Below, piece by piece: positions 53,367 through 62,633 of a stretch of 64,000 nt of DNA. The notes beneath the pieces are model-generated. The model searched no databases. It worked only from the letters and a program-made list of their open reading frames with translations, and was not told the origin of the DNA. Position 1 is the first letter of the stretch. Every line of letters begins with the position of its first letter. Position numbers and translations under genes: made by a program. The stretch covers positions 1 through 64,000 of the forward strand of contig NZ_JAKILA010000024.1 of NCBI RefSeq assembly GCF_023283885.1. Direction: 5' to 3'. The stretch is from Shewanella basaltis (GTDB lineage: Bacteria; Pseudomonadota; Gammaproteobacteria; Enterobacterales; Shewanellaceae).

Positions 53367-53939
53367 ATGTCTTTTCATCGCCATGCTGGTTTTACCTTAC
53401 TTGAGGTATTGCTAGTTGCACTATTAATGGGTTTGGTGGCTGCCGCAGTCACCATTTCTATGAGCGTTGCAGGGCCAGAGCAAGCGCTTAAAAAACAAGC
53501 GCAGCGCTTTATGTCGGCGACAGAAATGGTGCTGGATGAAAGCGTACTTAGCGGCCAATTCATCGGCATTGTGATTGATGAGCACGAATATCAATTTGTG
53601 TTTTACAAAGAAGGTGAATGGACGCCTGTTGAGCAAGACCGTTTATTGGCCACGCAACAGATGGAACCCGGTGTGATGCTCGATGTAGTGATTGATGGTA
53701 TGCCACTCACACAAGAAGATGAGCAAGACGAGTCGTGGTTTGACGAGCCATTTATTGATGAAGAAAGCGAAGAAGAAAAGAAAAAACATCCTGAGCCACA
53801 AATATTGTTATTTCCAAGTGGTGAGATGACTCCGTTTGAGCTGAATTTTGCCACAGTAGATGATGAGCTTAAACCGGTTAATGTGTTAGTAGTAGGTGAT
53901 GCCTTAGGGCGATTAACCTTAGGACGAGTAGATGAATAA
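53367..53939 (+). CDS. gspH: Type II secretion minor pseudopilin GspH
   Basis: The 190-residue minor pseudopilin starts with a leader and A-G | F-T-L-L-E-V-L-L, then the helix. An acidic and lysine-rich run (about residues 127-142, D-E-E-S-E-E-E-K-K-K) interrupts the C-terminal beta domain. It begins two bases after gspG and overlaps gspI by eight bases. Confidence 0.9.
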   Translation: MSFHRHAGFTLLEVLLVALLMGLVAAAVTISMSVAGPEQALKKQAQRFMSATEMVLDESVLSGQFIGIVIDEHEYQFVFYKEGEWTPVEQDRLLATQQMEPGVMLDVVIDGMPLTQEDEQDESWFDEPFIDEESEEEKKKHPEPQILLFPSGEMTPFELNFATVDDELKPVNVLVVGDALGRLTLGRVDE

Positions 53940-54330
53940 TACACATCGTTCAAACCGGTTACTGAACTCACAATTAGGTATGACCTTGCTTGAAGTCATC
54001 GTTGCGCTAGCTGTTTTTTCAATCGCAGCGGTGTCTGTGACCAAAAGTCTCAGTGAGCAAATGGCCAATATGCCTATTTTAGAAGAACGTACACTTGCGC
54101 AATGGGTTGCCAGTAACCAAATGGTTGATATTCGATTAACCAGCGACTTTCCTGATATTGGAAAAAAAGAAGGTCAAGTTGAGCTGGCTGGACGCGAGTG
54201 GTACTGGCGACAAGAAGTGGTGAAAACCACAGATGATAACTTTAGAATGATTAAAGTGAGTGTCAGTGACGATAACCGCTATGAACGTATTGTTGCCCAG
54301 GTAAGTAGTTATGTACATAACAAAGCCTAA
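53932..54330 (+). CDS. gspI: Type II secretion minor pseudopilin GspI
   Basis: The 132-residue minor pseudopilin has L-G | M-T-L-L-E-V-I-V-A-L-A-V-F at its processing site and the N-x-M motif (A-S-N-Q-M-V-D) after the helix, typical of GspI. GspI nucleates the pseudopilus tip together with GspJ and GspK. Overlaps gspH by 8 and gspJ by 20 bases. Confidence 0.93.
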   Translation: MNNTHRSNRLLNSQLGMTLLEVIVALAVFSIAAVSVTKSLSEQMANMPILEERTLAQWVASNQMVDIRLTSDFPDIGKKEGQVELAGREWYWRQEVVKTTDDNFRMIKVSVSDDNRYERIVAQVSSYVHNKA

Positions 54331-55003
54331 GTTTGCTGGGTTTACCTTACTGGAAATGCTGATCGCAATTGCGATTTTTGCCATGCTGGGGATTGCGGCT
54401 AACTCGGTATTGTCTGCAGTAATGAAAAATGATGAGGTCACTCAAGATTTTGCCATTCGCCTTAAGGCTCTGCAACAAGGGTTTGGTGCTCTAGAGCGTG
54501 ACTTAGGCCAAATGGTGGCGCGAACACCTCGATCATTTGAAGGCGATCGTGGCAAGCAGTTTTTTCAAGCGGGCGATAATATTCTCGACTCGGATACCCA
54601 GGCATTAGTGTTTTTCCGATTAGGCTGGTTAAACCCAGACGGTATGCTACCCAGAGGGAGCCTGCAATCGGTCGCATATGTGGTTCAGGCGGGGCGTTTA
54701 GAGCGGTGGTATTACCCATATCCTGAGCCTGTTGTTGGTGCAGAACCCCTAAAAAGCTTAGTGATTGATCATGTGATATCGATTGAGTATTCGTTTTTTA
54801 TTGACGGAAAATGGCAAACCAAAGCAGATGGAACCTTAATGCCTAGGGGGATTGCCATGGAGATTGACATTGAAGGCTTAGGCAAAATTCAGCGGCGTTT
54901 TTTATTGCCTAAAGGCGGGGCTGCTAGCGACGAAAAAGATGATTCAAAAGATGATTCAAAAGATGACTCGAAAGATGATTCAAAAGATGAGGATGCAAGT
55001 TAA
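54311..55003 (+). CDS. gspJ: Type II secretion minor pseudopilin GspJ with repeated acidic tail
   Basis: The 230-residue minor pseudopilin has A-G | F-T-L-L-E-M-L-I-A-I-A-I-F at its processing site and the C-terminal domain of the tip complex. The last 21 residues are four D-D-S-K repeats plus a variant end, encoded by 12-bp tandem units. The tail is unlike the rest and probably flexible. It overlaps gspK by one base. Confidence 0.93.
   Translation: MYITKPKFAGFTLLEMLIAIAIFAMLGIAANSVLSAVMKNDEVTQDFAIRLKALQQGFGALERDLGQMVARTPRSFEGDRGKQFFQAGDNILDSDTQALVFFRLGWLNPDGMLPRGSLQSVAYVVQAGRLERWYYPYPEPVVGAEPLKSLVIDHVISIEYSFFIDGKWQTKADGTLMPRGIAMEIDIEGLGKIQRRFLLPKGGAASDEKDDSKDDSKDDSKDDSKDEDAS
54938..54991 (+). 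repeat. Tandem 12-bp repeat in gspJ
   Basis: The unit GATGATTCAAAA occurs at 54938, 54950, 54962 (as GATGACTCGAAA) and 54974, followed by a half unit. It encodes D-D-S-K and keeps the frame, so a change in copy number would lengthen or shorten the tail without a frameshift. Confidence 0.9.
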
Positions 55004-55989
55004 TGGGCGGCCAAAAGCAGCGAGGTGTCGCGCTTATTGTCGTAATGCTGATTGTGGCGTTAGTGGTGATTATTGCCACCAATATTACCAGTCGTAACCA
55101 GTTGTCTATGCGCCGGACATTAAACATGGCGCAATATGACCAAGCTTATTGGTATGCCATGTCTGCTGAAGAGCTGGCAATGAAAGTGCTTAAACAAGAT
55201 TTTGAAGACGCCGAAGGAACAGTGCACTTACAACAGTATTGGGCTTTAGCAAATGTGGTTTTTCCGGCAGAGTATGGTGAAATTGTTGGTGAAATTGAAG
55301 ATATGCGAGCCTGTTTTAATGTTAATGCTGTTGGCGAGCCGTCAAGTAATACCGAAGACAATCAACCCAAATTGTCGTTGGCAGCAAGACAATTTCAATC
55401 TTTGTTAATTGGCTTAGGCCTTGATGAGTTTGGTGCAGAGCAGCTCACGCATACGTTAAAAGATTATATAGATGCAGATACCGTATCGAGTGCTTATGGG
55501 GCAGAAGATGCAGAATATGAGTCGCGTAATGTGCCGTATCGCGCAGCTAACACTTTAATGCAACATCGCAGTGAATTGCGCGCAGTACTAGGGTTTAATC
55601 AAAATGTCTATTCGAATATTGTAGATTATGTTTGTGCAATACCCGGCGACAGTCGACAGTTATTAAATGTGAATACCGTTAAAGTCGAGCAAGCTGCTTT
55701 ACTGGCAGCAATGTTAGAGAATGAAGTCTCGGTAAGTGAAGCGGAAAACATTATAAACGAGCGTCCCGCAGACGGTTACGGAACCATTGAAGAATTTTGG
55801 GAAAGCTCATCACTTAGCAGTATTAAAGCGGAAGCAGATCTTAAGTCGAGTTTTGTGGTCGACAGCGAGTATTTTTTATTACACGCGGGCGCTAAAGTCG
55901 ACAATGCAATATTTAGAATGGACAGTGTGCTTAAGCGCAATGGCAATAATTTAGAAGTGCTCACCCGTCAGTATGGTGGCCAACAATAA
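55003..55989 (+). CDS. gspK: Type II secretion minor pseudopilin GspK
   Basis: The 328-residue tip pseudopilin begins R-G | V-A-L-I-V-V-M-L-I, then a long helix and the alpha domain inserted in the fold, with the Y-W-Y-A-M-S-A-E-E motif. D-Y-I-D-A-D-T and E-x-R-N-V-P-Y are typical. GspK is the largest pseudopilin and caps the tip. Confidence 0.93.
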   Translation: MGGQKQRGVALIVVMLIVALVVIIATNITSRNQLSMRRTLNMAQYDQAYWYAMSAEELAMKVLKQDFEDAEGTVHLQQYWALANVVFPAEYGEIVGEIEDMRACFNVNAVGEPSSNTEDNQPKLSLAARQFQSLLIGLGLDEFGAEQLTHTLKDYIDADTVSSAYGAEDAEYESRNVPYRAANTLMQHRSELRAVLGFNQNVYSNIVDYVCAIPGDSRQLLNVNTVKVEQAALLAAMLENEVSVSEAENIINERPADGYGTIEEFWESSSLSSIKAEADLKSSFVVDSEYFLLHAGAKVDNAIFRMDSVLKRNGNNLEVLTRQYGGQQ

Positions 55990-56038
55990 TAACAAGCTCA
56001 TAGCGTATAAAACGTCTTGAGAGCGGTGGAGAATAACA

Positions 56039-57247
56039 GTGTCTGAACGGCTATTTATCCGGTTAGGAAAAACATCAGAACACCCATGTTCATGGCTTGT
56101 CTGGTCAGAGCAAGAGCAAGAGATTATTGCCTCAGGTGAGTTGGCTGATGCCGCGAGCTTGAACAGTTTAGCAGAGCGTGCAGGCAATCGCCCCGTTGAT
56201 GTGCTGGTACCTGCGGCCAGTATGACACTGACCCAAATCGCGTTACCTGAAAAAGGTCAGCGTCAAGCGTTAAAAGCGCTGCCTTACATGTTAGAAGAAT
56301 CGTTAGCCACAGATGTTGACCGTATGCACTTTGTGGTGGGTCCTCGTGAAGGTGAACACCTTAATGTGGCCGCCGTGGCTCATGAGCAAATGCAAACCTG
56401 GTTAACATGGCTACAAGAAGCAGGCTTAAAAGTTAAACGCATTGTACCAGACTGTTTGGCCCTTCCTTTGGCGCAATGCCGCTGGGCGGTAATGAGTCTA
56501 GGGAATGAGTACCTCATTCGTACATCAGAGGGCGGCGGGTTAAGCTTACCCAAAGCGTGGTCAGACTTTGCCTTACCACAACTGGTGAAACAGGCGACAG
56601 AGCACAACGCTGATACTGAAATTGATGTGGCCAGTTATAGCGACGATATTGCCATAGAGGGTGTTCAGCTAGAACATAAGCCACTTGATTTGCCCATGAT
56701 GGTGTTAGCTAAAGGGGTGTTGAATGCACCAATAGATTTACTGAGTGGTATTTACAAACCCAAGCGCGAGTACAGTAAACACTTATTGATATGGAAAAAT
56801 GCCGCGATTGTGCTTGTCATTGCCGTTATATTAGCATTAGTCAATAAAGGCTTAATGATCCATCAACTTAATAATGCGACTGCGGAGTTACGCGCCCAAA
56901 GTGAAGCCATTTTTAAGCAAGCAGTACCTGGTGTAAACCGTATTGTAAATATGCGCTCACAAATGGATAGCGCTCTGCGCAGTATGCAAGGCCAGGGCGG
57001 TGGCGCGGCATTTTTTGAAATGCTTGATGGACTTAAACCGGCATTTGCTAAAGTACCAGATTTAAAGCCAAACAGTTTACGCTTTGAGGGTAATCGTAAC
57101 GAATTACGCATGCAAGTGACGGCACAAAGTTACGCTCAAATTGATCAGTTTAAAGAAATTGTCGCCAAAGATTATCAATTAGACGGTGGCGCAATGAACA
57201 GCACGGACGAAAGCGTCACGAGCACATTAACCTTAAGGGGCAAATAA
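56039..57247 (+). CDS. gspL: Type II secretion inner-membrane protein GspL
   Basis: The 402-residue protein has an actin-like cytoplasmic domain (about residues 1-240) that binds GspE, one membrane helix (about 250-270, W-K-N-A-A-I-V-L-V-I-A-V), and a ferredoxin-like periplasmic domain. Start codon is GTG with GGAG eight bases upstream. Confidence 0.93.
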   Translation: MSERLFIRLGKTSEHPCSWLVWSEQEQEIIASGELADAASLNSLAERAGNRPVDVLVPAASMTLTQIALPEKGQRQALKALPYMLEESLATDVDRMHFVVGPREGEHLNVAAVAHEQMQTWLTWLQEAGLKVKRIVPDCLALPLAQCRWAVMSLGNEYLIRTSEGGGLSLPKAWSDFALPQLVKQATEHNADTEIDVASYSDDIAIEGVQLEHKPLDLPMMVLAKGVLNAPIDLLSGIYKPKREYSKHLLIWKNAAIVLVIAVILALVNKGLMIHQLNNATAELRAQSEAIFKQAVPGVNRIVNMRSQMDSALRSMQGQGGGAAFFEMLDGLKPAFAKVPDLKPNSLRFEGNRNELRMQVTAQSYAQIDQFKEIVAKDYQLDGGAMNSTDESVTSTLTLRGK

Positions 57248-57248
57248 G

Positions 57249-57725
57249 ATGAATAATTTGCGAACTTGGTGGCAAGGTTTAGCACCCAGAGAGCAGCAAC
57301 TTGTTGGTTTTTGTGGTGCAATACTTTTTATTGGCATTATGTATTGGGGCGTATGGACACCGATTTCAAATGCTCAAATAGAGGCTGAACGTAATCATAA
57401 TGCAGCACAACAAACCTTAAATTATGTAAAACAAACCGCGAATAAAATTGCGGGGTTACAACAAGCCGGCGCTCAAACAAAGGTGCGCGGTAGTTTAAGT
57501 TCAATTGTTAATCAAACGGCAGGGCAATACCAATTAGAGATTACTCGTATGCAGCCGCAAGGCGACAAAATACAGTTGTGGATGGAAGATGTCCCGTTTG
57601 ATGCATTACTGGGTTATTTACACGATTTAGTTGAACAAAAAGGCTTAACGCTAGATAGCGTCGATTTAGCCGAGTCTGATGTAGCTGGCTTTGTTAAAGT
57701 CAGACGAATTCAGCTTTCACAGTAA
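57249..57725 (+). CDS. gspM: Type II secretion inner-membrane protein GspM
   Basis: The 158-residue protein has a short cytoplasmic start with L-A-P-R-E-Q-Q-L, one membrane helix (about residues 18-36, with Y-W-G-V-W) and a periplasmic domain that pairs with GspL. One base separates it from gspL. Confidence 0.92.
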   Translation: MNNLRTWWQGLAPREQQLVGFCGAILFIGIMYWGVWTPISNAQIEAERNHNAAQQTLNYVKQTANKIAGLQQAGAQTKVRGSLSSIVNQTAGQYQLEITRMQPQGDKIQLWMEDVPFDALLGYLHDLVEQKGLTLDSVDLAESDVAGFVKVRRIQLSQ

Positions 57726-57734
57726 GGATTTTTT

Positions 57735-58496
57735 GTGAGTTTATTTTTTAAAATACTGATTGGTGTGCTTGTTTATTTTGTTTTTATGATTGCCTATATT
57801 CCGGCAAACTGGTTAGTCAGTATTGCCCCGCTTCCTAATAATACGGTGATTAGTGGTGCCGAAGGGACCTTATGGCAAGGGAAAGCGGCGTTGGTAAGTA
57901 TTGATCAACGGCAAATAGAACATGTCTCTTGGCAATTAAGTCCTTGGGGTTTATTCATGGGTCAGGCCAATATAGATTTTAGTATTGGCAATCGTGCAAC
58001 GCCTGTAAGTGGTAAAGGTAGCGTAACCTGGTCTCTTGCGGGGATCAGTGGTAACACTATTCGCCTAGATGTGCCAAACAGTTTTTTACTTGCCGGAGCC
58101 CGCCTACCCTTTAAAACTCAAGTGAGTGGTGATGTGAGCTTAATGATTGAAGTGTTACAGCAGGGTAAGCCTTGGTGCGAGCAATTAAGCGGTAAATTAT
58201 TTTTAAATAATACCGATGTTAAAAATCAATTTGGTGCTTATCCGGTTGGTAATATCGCGTTGGATTTGAGTTGCCTAGACGGCCAATTGCAATTAGCAAC
58301 AGATGAAACTCAAAATGCAATCGGTTTAACCGGCACCGCCATTTTAGGCGAGGCAAACTTAGTTAAGGTCAGCGCCAAAATTAAGCCGACAGATACCCAG
58401 CCTCAAGATTTACGCGATGCGCTTCCGTTTTTGGGCCGCCAAGATAGCCAAGGATATTATCCAATTAATTACCAGGGTGTAGTGCCAGGGTTGTAG
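57735..58496 (+). CDS. gspN: Type II secretion protein GspN
   Basis: The 253-residue protein has an N-terminal membrane helix and a beta-rich periplasmic part (V-I-S-G-A-E-G-T-L-W-Q-G near residue 39). GspN is not needed in every system; its role is unclear. Start codon is GTG. Last gene of the operon, with a terminator 47 bases downstream. Confidence 0.9.
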   Translation: MSLFFKILIGVLVYFVFMIAYIPANWLVSIAPLPNNTVISGAEGTLWQGKAALVSIDQRQIEHVSWQLSPWGLFMGQANIDFSIGNRATPVSGKGSVTWSLAGISGNTIRLDVPNSFLLAGARLPFKTQVSGDVSLMIEVLQQGKPWCEQLSGKLFLNNTDVKNQFGAYPVGNIALDLSCLDGQLQLATDETQNAIGLTGTAILGEANLVKVSAKIKPTDTQPQDLRDALPFLGRQDSQGYYPINYQGVVPGL

Positions 58497-58540
58497 CCTA
58501 ATCCATTGTGCCATTGTTGGCTCACCCAATAGAAGCAAGT

Positions 58541-58580
58541 AAAAAAAGCGCGTTGATAGCAATATCAACGCGCTTTTTAA
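58541..58580. terminator. Bidirectional terminator between gspN and yrfG
   Basis: AAAAAGCGCGTTGAT (58543-58557) pairs with ATCAACGCGCTTTTT (58564-58578), a 15-bp perfect stem with a six-base loop. A on one side and T on the other end both convergent transcripts. Confidence 0.9.
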
Positions 58581-58600
58581 TGTTCACTTTCTGTTGTACT

Positions 58601-59248
58601 TTAAAGTGCGTCTAATAAGTCACTCACCGCGGGAAACTGCTTAAATACGGTATACGGCTTTTTACTGTCGGGGTTACTTACACCTAATTGATAGCCTACA
58701 CCAGCAAGCTTTGACGCCGCTAAAATCACTTCACTGTCATCAATAAATAAGCATCTAGCAGGATCTAAATTAAATTTATCGAAGGCGTAACGCCAAAAGT
58801 TAGGATGTTCTTTGGGGTAGCCACTTTCATGACTGGACAATAACTCATCGAGTCCATCGGCTAAGTTGGTGTGGGTGAGCTTGAGCGCCAAGCTGTGGGG
58901 ATGCGCATTGGTAAATAGAATCCGCCGTTTACTGGCGCCCGCCAATGCTTGTAAAAACGGCATGCTGTCATTACGAATAGTAATTCTGTCTACGGCTGTA
59001 TGGTGCAATGCTAAAATATCCAAGCCTAAATGACGTTGCCAATAATCTAAACAGTACCAGTCTAATGTGCCAACCACATCTTGATAGGCTTGGGTCACCA
59101 ATTCATTCGCATCGGCGAGGCTAATTTTGCGCAACAGGCTTAATTGTTGCGGCACTAGTTGTAACCAAAAGTGGTTGTCAAAGTGTAAATCGAGTAGCGT
59201 GCCGTCCATATCGAGCAGCACAGTATCGATGTTATGCCAAGGAAACAT
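58601..59248 (-). CDS. yrfG: GMP/IMP nucleotidase YrfG, HAD family
   Basis: A 215-residue HAD phosphatase: motif I D-M-D-G-T (about residues 13-17), motif II F-T-N-A-H, a lysine in Y-P-K-E-H and motif IV F-I-D-D-S. E. coli YrfG dephosphorylates GMP and IMP. Its neighbours nudE and, beyond the gsp block, hslR match the E. coli order. Confidence 0.9.
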   Translation of the reverse strand: MFPWHNIDTVLLDMDGTLLDLHFDNHFWLQLVPQQLSLLRKISLADANELVTQAYQDVVGTLDWYCLDYWQRHLGLDILALHHTAVDRITIRNDSMPFLQALAGASKRRILFTNAHPHSLALKLTHTNLADGLDELLSSHESGYPKEHPNFWRYAFDKFNLDPARCLFIDDSEVILAASKLAGVGYQLGVSNPDSKKPYTVFKQFPAVSDLLDAL

Positions 59249-59325
59249 GTAAATTCCGGTTGTAGAATATACGTAGAATAGTAAGATTGTAACTTGTCTT
59301 TATTAATTCGTCACATGGGGCTGCA

Positions 59326-59892
59326 ATGACACAGCGGCAGAACAAGCCGGAAATCCTGCACACTGAAGTCGTTGCTAAAAGCCGACTGTTTCAAATTGAG
59401 CAGGTTCATCTTAAGTTTTCTAACGGCGTTGAACGTCAATATGAAAGAATGAAAGGCGGTAGCAGGGGAGCCGTGATGATTGTCCCTATCCACGAGGGGC
59501 ATTTGTTATTAGCCAGTGAATATGCAGCAGGCACCGATAATTATGAACTCGGATTTCCTAAAGGTTTGATCGATCCCGGTGAAACAGCCATTGAAGCCGC
59601 AAATCGAGAGTTACAAGAAGAAATAGGCTATGGTAGTCATAAGCTCACCTTGTTAAAAGAGTTGTCATTGGCCCCAGGTTATTTCTCAAGCAAAATGCAA
59701 ATTTTTGTCGCTGAGCAGCTTTATCCTAGCCGTTTAGACGGTGATGAACCTGAGCCGATAGATGTGATCCCATGGCCTTTAACTGATTGGCAATCATTAC
59801 TCAACAATAGTGATTTTTCAGAGTCCCGCAGTGTTAGTGCTTTGTTTTTAACTCAGCACTATTTAACAACCACTGAGACCGCGCAGAAGTAG
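59326..59892 (+). CDS. nudE: ADP compounds hydrolase NudE
   Basis: NudE hydrolyses ADP-ribose, NADH and related dinucleotides. The 188-residue protein carries the Nudix box: G-L-I-D-P-G-E-T-A (about residues 83-91) leading to R-E-L-Q-E-E-I-G. It runs divergently from yrfG. Confidence 0.93.
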   Translation: MTQRQNKPEILHTEVVAKSRLFQIEQVHLKFSNGVERQYERMKGGSRGAVMIVPIHEGHLLLASEYAAGTDNYELGFPKGLIDPGETAIEAANRELQEEIGYGSHKLTLLKELSLAPGYFSSKMQIFVAEQLYPSRLDGDEPEPIDVIPWPLTDWQSLLNNSDFSESRSVSALFLTQHYLTTTETAQK

Positions 59893-60026
59893 TCTCAGGC
59901 ATATGGTTAAACGTAAATATTTTTGCGTACCATAATAATTTAGGCAAACAACCGCGAAATTAAGGGATAAAAAGGTCATTGTACCCTTAAAGATTATCCT
60001 TATTGACCCCTGCGATTGGAGTAGTA

Positions 60027-60836
60027 ATGAAGCCAGAAAACATAATCGACCAAGTTATTAGCATCGCCACCCAAGCCGGAGAGAAAATCCGTGACATTTA
60101 TTTAAATGGTACGTTTAAGCGCGAGATTAAATCAGACAACACTCCTGTTACCTCTGCAGACTTAGCAGCCCATAATATTATTTGTCAGCAACTTGCTGAG
60201 TTGACTCCAGATATCCCTATTTTAAGTGAAGAAGCCGCTGATATTCCATTGAGTGTCCGTGAGACATGGAAACGCTATTGGTTGGTGGATCCGCTAGATG
60301 GTACGGGGGAGTTTATTGCGGGCAGTGGTGACTTTTCAGTCATTATTGCCTTGGTTGAGCACAATCGTCCTATCATGGGCATTGTTTATGTGCCAATGAC
60401 AAAAGTGTGTTATTACGCAATAGCCGGCTTAGGTGCTTATAAACGTGATGGTAAAAATGAAGTCAGAATCACCAGTAAGCAGTTGGCAGAAAACGACACA
60501 GATAATATTCGCTTAGCAGTTAGTCGCCGCCAAGATCCGCAATCTGTTTTAAAATTAATGAATAAGCCTAACCATTGTGAATTGGTAGTGATGGGGGGCG
60601 CGGCATTAAAAAGTTGTTTAGTGGCAGAAGGCCGTGCAGATTGTTACGTTCGGTTAGGGCCTACTGGTGAGTGGGATACTGGGGCGGCACAAATTATTAT
60701 TGAAGAAGCCGGCGGCGCCTTGATTGATATTAACTTACAGCCAATGACCTACAATGAGCGTGAAACGTTAGAAAACCCCAACTTTATTGTCGTGGGCAGC
60801 ACTAACTTGTCCTGGGATATTTTGTTGACATCTTAG
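60027..60836 (+). CDS. cysQ: 3'(2'),5'-bisphosphate nucleotidase CysQ
   Basis: CysQ removes phosphate from PAP formed in sulfate assimilation. The 269-residue inositol-monophosphatase-fold protein has the metal motifs S-E-E-A-A near residue 66, D-P-L-D-G-T-G-E-F near residue 88, and W-D-T-G-A-A near residue 216. A frame opens at 60003, but GGAG before ATG 60027 decides the start. Confidence 0.93.
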   Translation: MKPENIIDQVISIATQAGEKIRDIYLNGTFKREIKSDNTPVTSADLAAHNIICQQLAELTPDIPILSEEAADIPLSVRETWKRYWLVDPLDGTGEFIAGSGDFSVIIALVEHNRPIMGIVYVPMTKVCYYAIAGLGAYKRDGKNEVRITSKQLAENDTDNIRLAVSRRQDPQSVLKLMNKPNHCELVVMGGAALKSCLVAEGRADCYVRLGPTGEWDTGAAQIIIEEAGGALIDINLQPMTYNERETLENPNFIVVGSTNLSWDILLTS

Positions 60837-60940
60837 GTCATAGTGACAACGAATATATTGTTGTAGTCTATTGCTTTTAGATTGATGTGTGAATAATGTA
60901 TCTCAATTGTTAATAAGCTGATTTATTGAGAGCAAGACAC

Positions 60941-62272
60941 ATGAGAAACAAAGGAATGTATAGCGCTTCAACCTCGATGTTATTGATCCTCGGGGTATTT
61001 GGGTTGGTAGGTTGCGGTGGTGGCAGCAGTGACGATAGCACATCTGGCGGCGGTGGAACCCAAGACGGTCGTTTAACGGGTGACGTTGTTTATTACGCCG
61101 CAGCGTGTGATGTCACACAGCCTGCCGTGGGAGCGGATCTTATAGTACATCGTAAAGATGGCAGTATTTTAAGCCAATCTAAAGTGCCTTCAACGGGTAA
61201 GTTTGATATTGCTTGGCCATCTGATGCTTATCACTTTTCATATGCACAGCAAATCAATGGCGAGTTATTCGTTTACAGTAAGCTCAATGTGGTGGCGGGG
61301 GATATTGGTATTGTCGGTGAACGTAATACCAACATCGATTCAGCTTGTGCTTGCAGTGACTTTAATTTTTCATTGAGTGATGTTAATGCCAATTATAACG
61401 GTTATACCGTTTATATTGACGGTAAGAGTAATTGGTCTAGTGCTAGGGTATGTAAGCAAGATGGGCAGTTTCCCCCTGTTAATTTGGTACTAAGCCAAAC
61501 CTATGCTAATGGTGTGACATCCTATGCGGCACAAATAGATGTTAATGGTTATGCTGCTAATAGCACGATATATGTTGCCCCTTCTATATTTGAAAATGCT
61601 GAAAATGAAGGTGTTGAACTCAACGCCGAATTAAGCAGCGCCAACAGCAATATATACTCGCCAAAATTTAGAACGTTTTCAGAAACAGATTATGGTCGAG
61701 TGAACTGGATTGAATGGCCTGTGTCTGCGCATGTTTTTCCGGGATTATTTGCTAATAACTTTATTACTTATTCTAATTTTGAACAGTTAGGAGGGGACGA
61801 TTATGGTCAAGTTTTTTACTACACCAGTCGGCGTCATCGCGTAACCGATCCTGACAGTACTCAAGTAGTACAATTACAGCAAAACCAGCAAAAAATGTTA
61901 CAAAGCACCGATGCCATTTTATCTAGCTTTAATGAGGATGGTGCCAGTAACTATGATTTTACAGGTATCGGAACGGGTAAAACCTTACTTCAGGTTAATT
62001 TTGGCCAAAGCGGTATCGCGAACTGGACAATTGAAGCGCCATTAAAAGGGACGTTTCCAGACTTGGATTTACCGACAAATTTACAAACACCGTTTGAGCA
62101 AATTTCTCAAGCGAATCTCTCAGTCATGATTTATGGTTACTTTAGTCATTCGGCTACCCAATATAATCAATTCCGAGCAAAGACTGTTGAATTGCAACGT
62201 GCTGATTTGAAAACACGGTCTGACTTTTATGATAACTACGTTATTGAGCAAATTTCAGTAGATATTTATTAA
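60941..62272 (+). CDS. Predicted lipoprotein of unknown function
   Basis: The 443-residue product has a lipoprotein signal ending L-V-G-C (Cys near residue 25), followed by a glycine/serine-rich linker with acidic residues. The rest looks beta-rich, with many Asn, Ser and Tyr and a C-A-C-S pair; I recognise no domain. GAGAGC lies before ATG 60941, and TTG 60926 is an unlikely earlier start. Probably outer-membrane anchored. Monocistronic. Confidence 0.75.
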   Translation: MRNKGMYSASTSMLLILGVFGLVGCGGGSSDDSTSGGGGTQDGRLTGDVVYYAAACDVTQPAVGADLIVHRKDGSILSQSKVPSTGKFDIAWPSDAYHFSYAQQINGELFVYSKLNVVAGDIGIVGERNTNIDSACACSDFNFSLSDVNANYNGYTVYIDGKSNWSSARVCKQDGQFPPVNLVLSQTYANGVTSYAAQIDVNGYAANSTIYVAPSIFENAENEGVELNAELSSANSNIYSPKFRTFSETDYGRVNWIEWPVSAHVFPGLFANNFITYSNFEQLGGDDYGQVFYYTSRRHRVTDPDSTQVVQLQQNQQKMLQSTDAILSSFNEDGASNYDFTGIGTGKTLLQVNFGQSGIANWTIEAPLKGTFPDLDLPTNLQTPFEQISQANLSVMIYGYFSHSATQYNQFRAKTVELQRADLKTRSDFYDNYVIEQISVDIY

Positions 62273-62633
62273 CTCGACAAAACCGTCCAAGCAGGCGTTT
62301 TTACACCGTTTATTAGGGGCTGTTGATCTTTGCAAAAACAACCTGAAAGATCAACAGCCCCTAATCACCCTTGATGGCTAGTTTGCCTATGTGTTTGTCA
62401 TATCACCCAACCGCGCTTATTGGTTACATAAACTCATATCATCGGGATATCGTAAGCCATTAACCTCAGCTCCCCCGTTGTTTACGGCATTATGTTGATT
62501 TTGCTGTTTAACCGCCAAGGTGTTGCATTTAACAGTGCTCTTTAGATAAAAAAACATTATTATGAACGTTGTTTTTTATTTTTTTTGCTGTTAACTTACC
62601 ATACATAAAGGTAACAAATGATGGGGCCGCCCT
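62273..62633. other. Intergenic region with a family A remnant
   Basis: A 361-base gap. Apart from the hairpin at 62312-62365 it is AT-rich and I see no gene. A T-rich stretch with TTAACTTACCATACATAAAGG at about 62590-62611 (split here from any known site) may hold the TetR promoter. Confidence 0.4.
62312..62365. mobile_element. Minimal family A element forming a perfect hairpin
   Basis: ATTAGGGGCTGTTGATCTTT (62312-62331) and its exact complement (62346-62365) flank 14 bases. The ends carry the family A terminal sequence, and the spacer plus right arm is the reverse complement of the family's left-end sequence (CAGGTTGTTTTTGC). It is best explained as an internally deleted copy. It could also end transcription of the lipoprotein gene 40 bases upstream. 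Confidence 0.65.
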
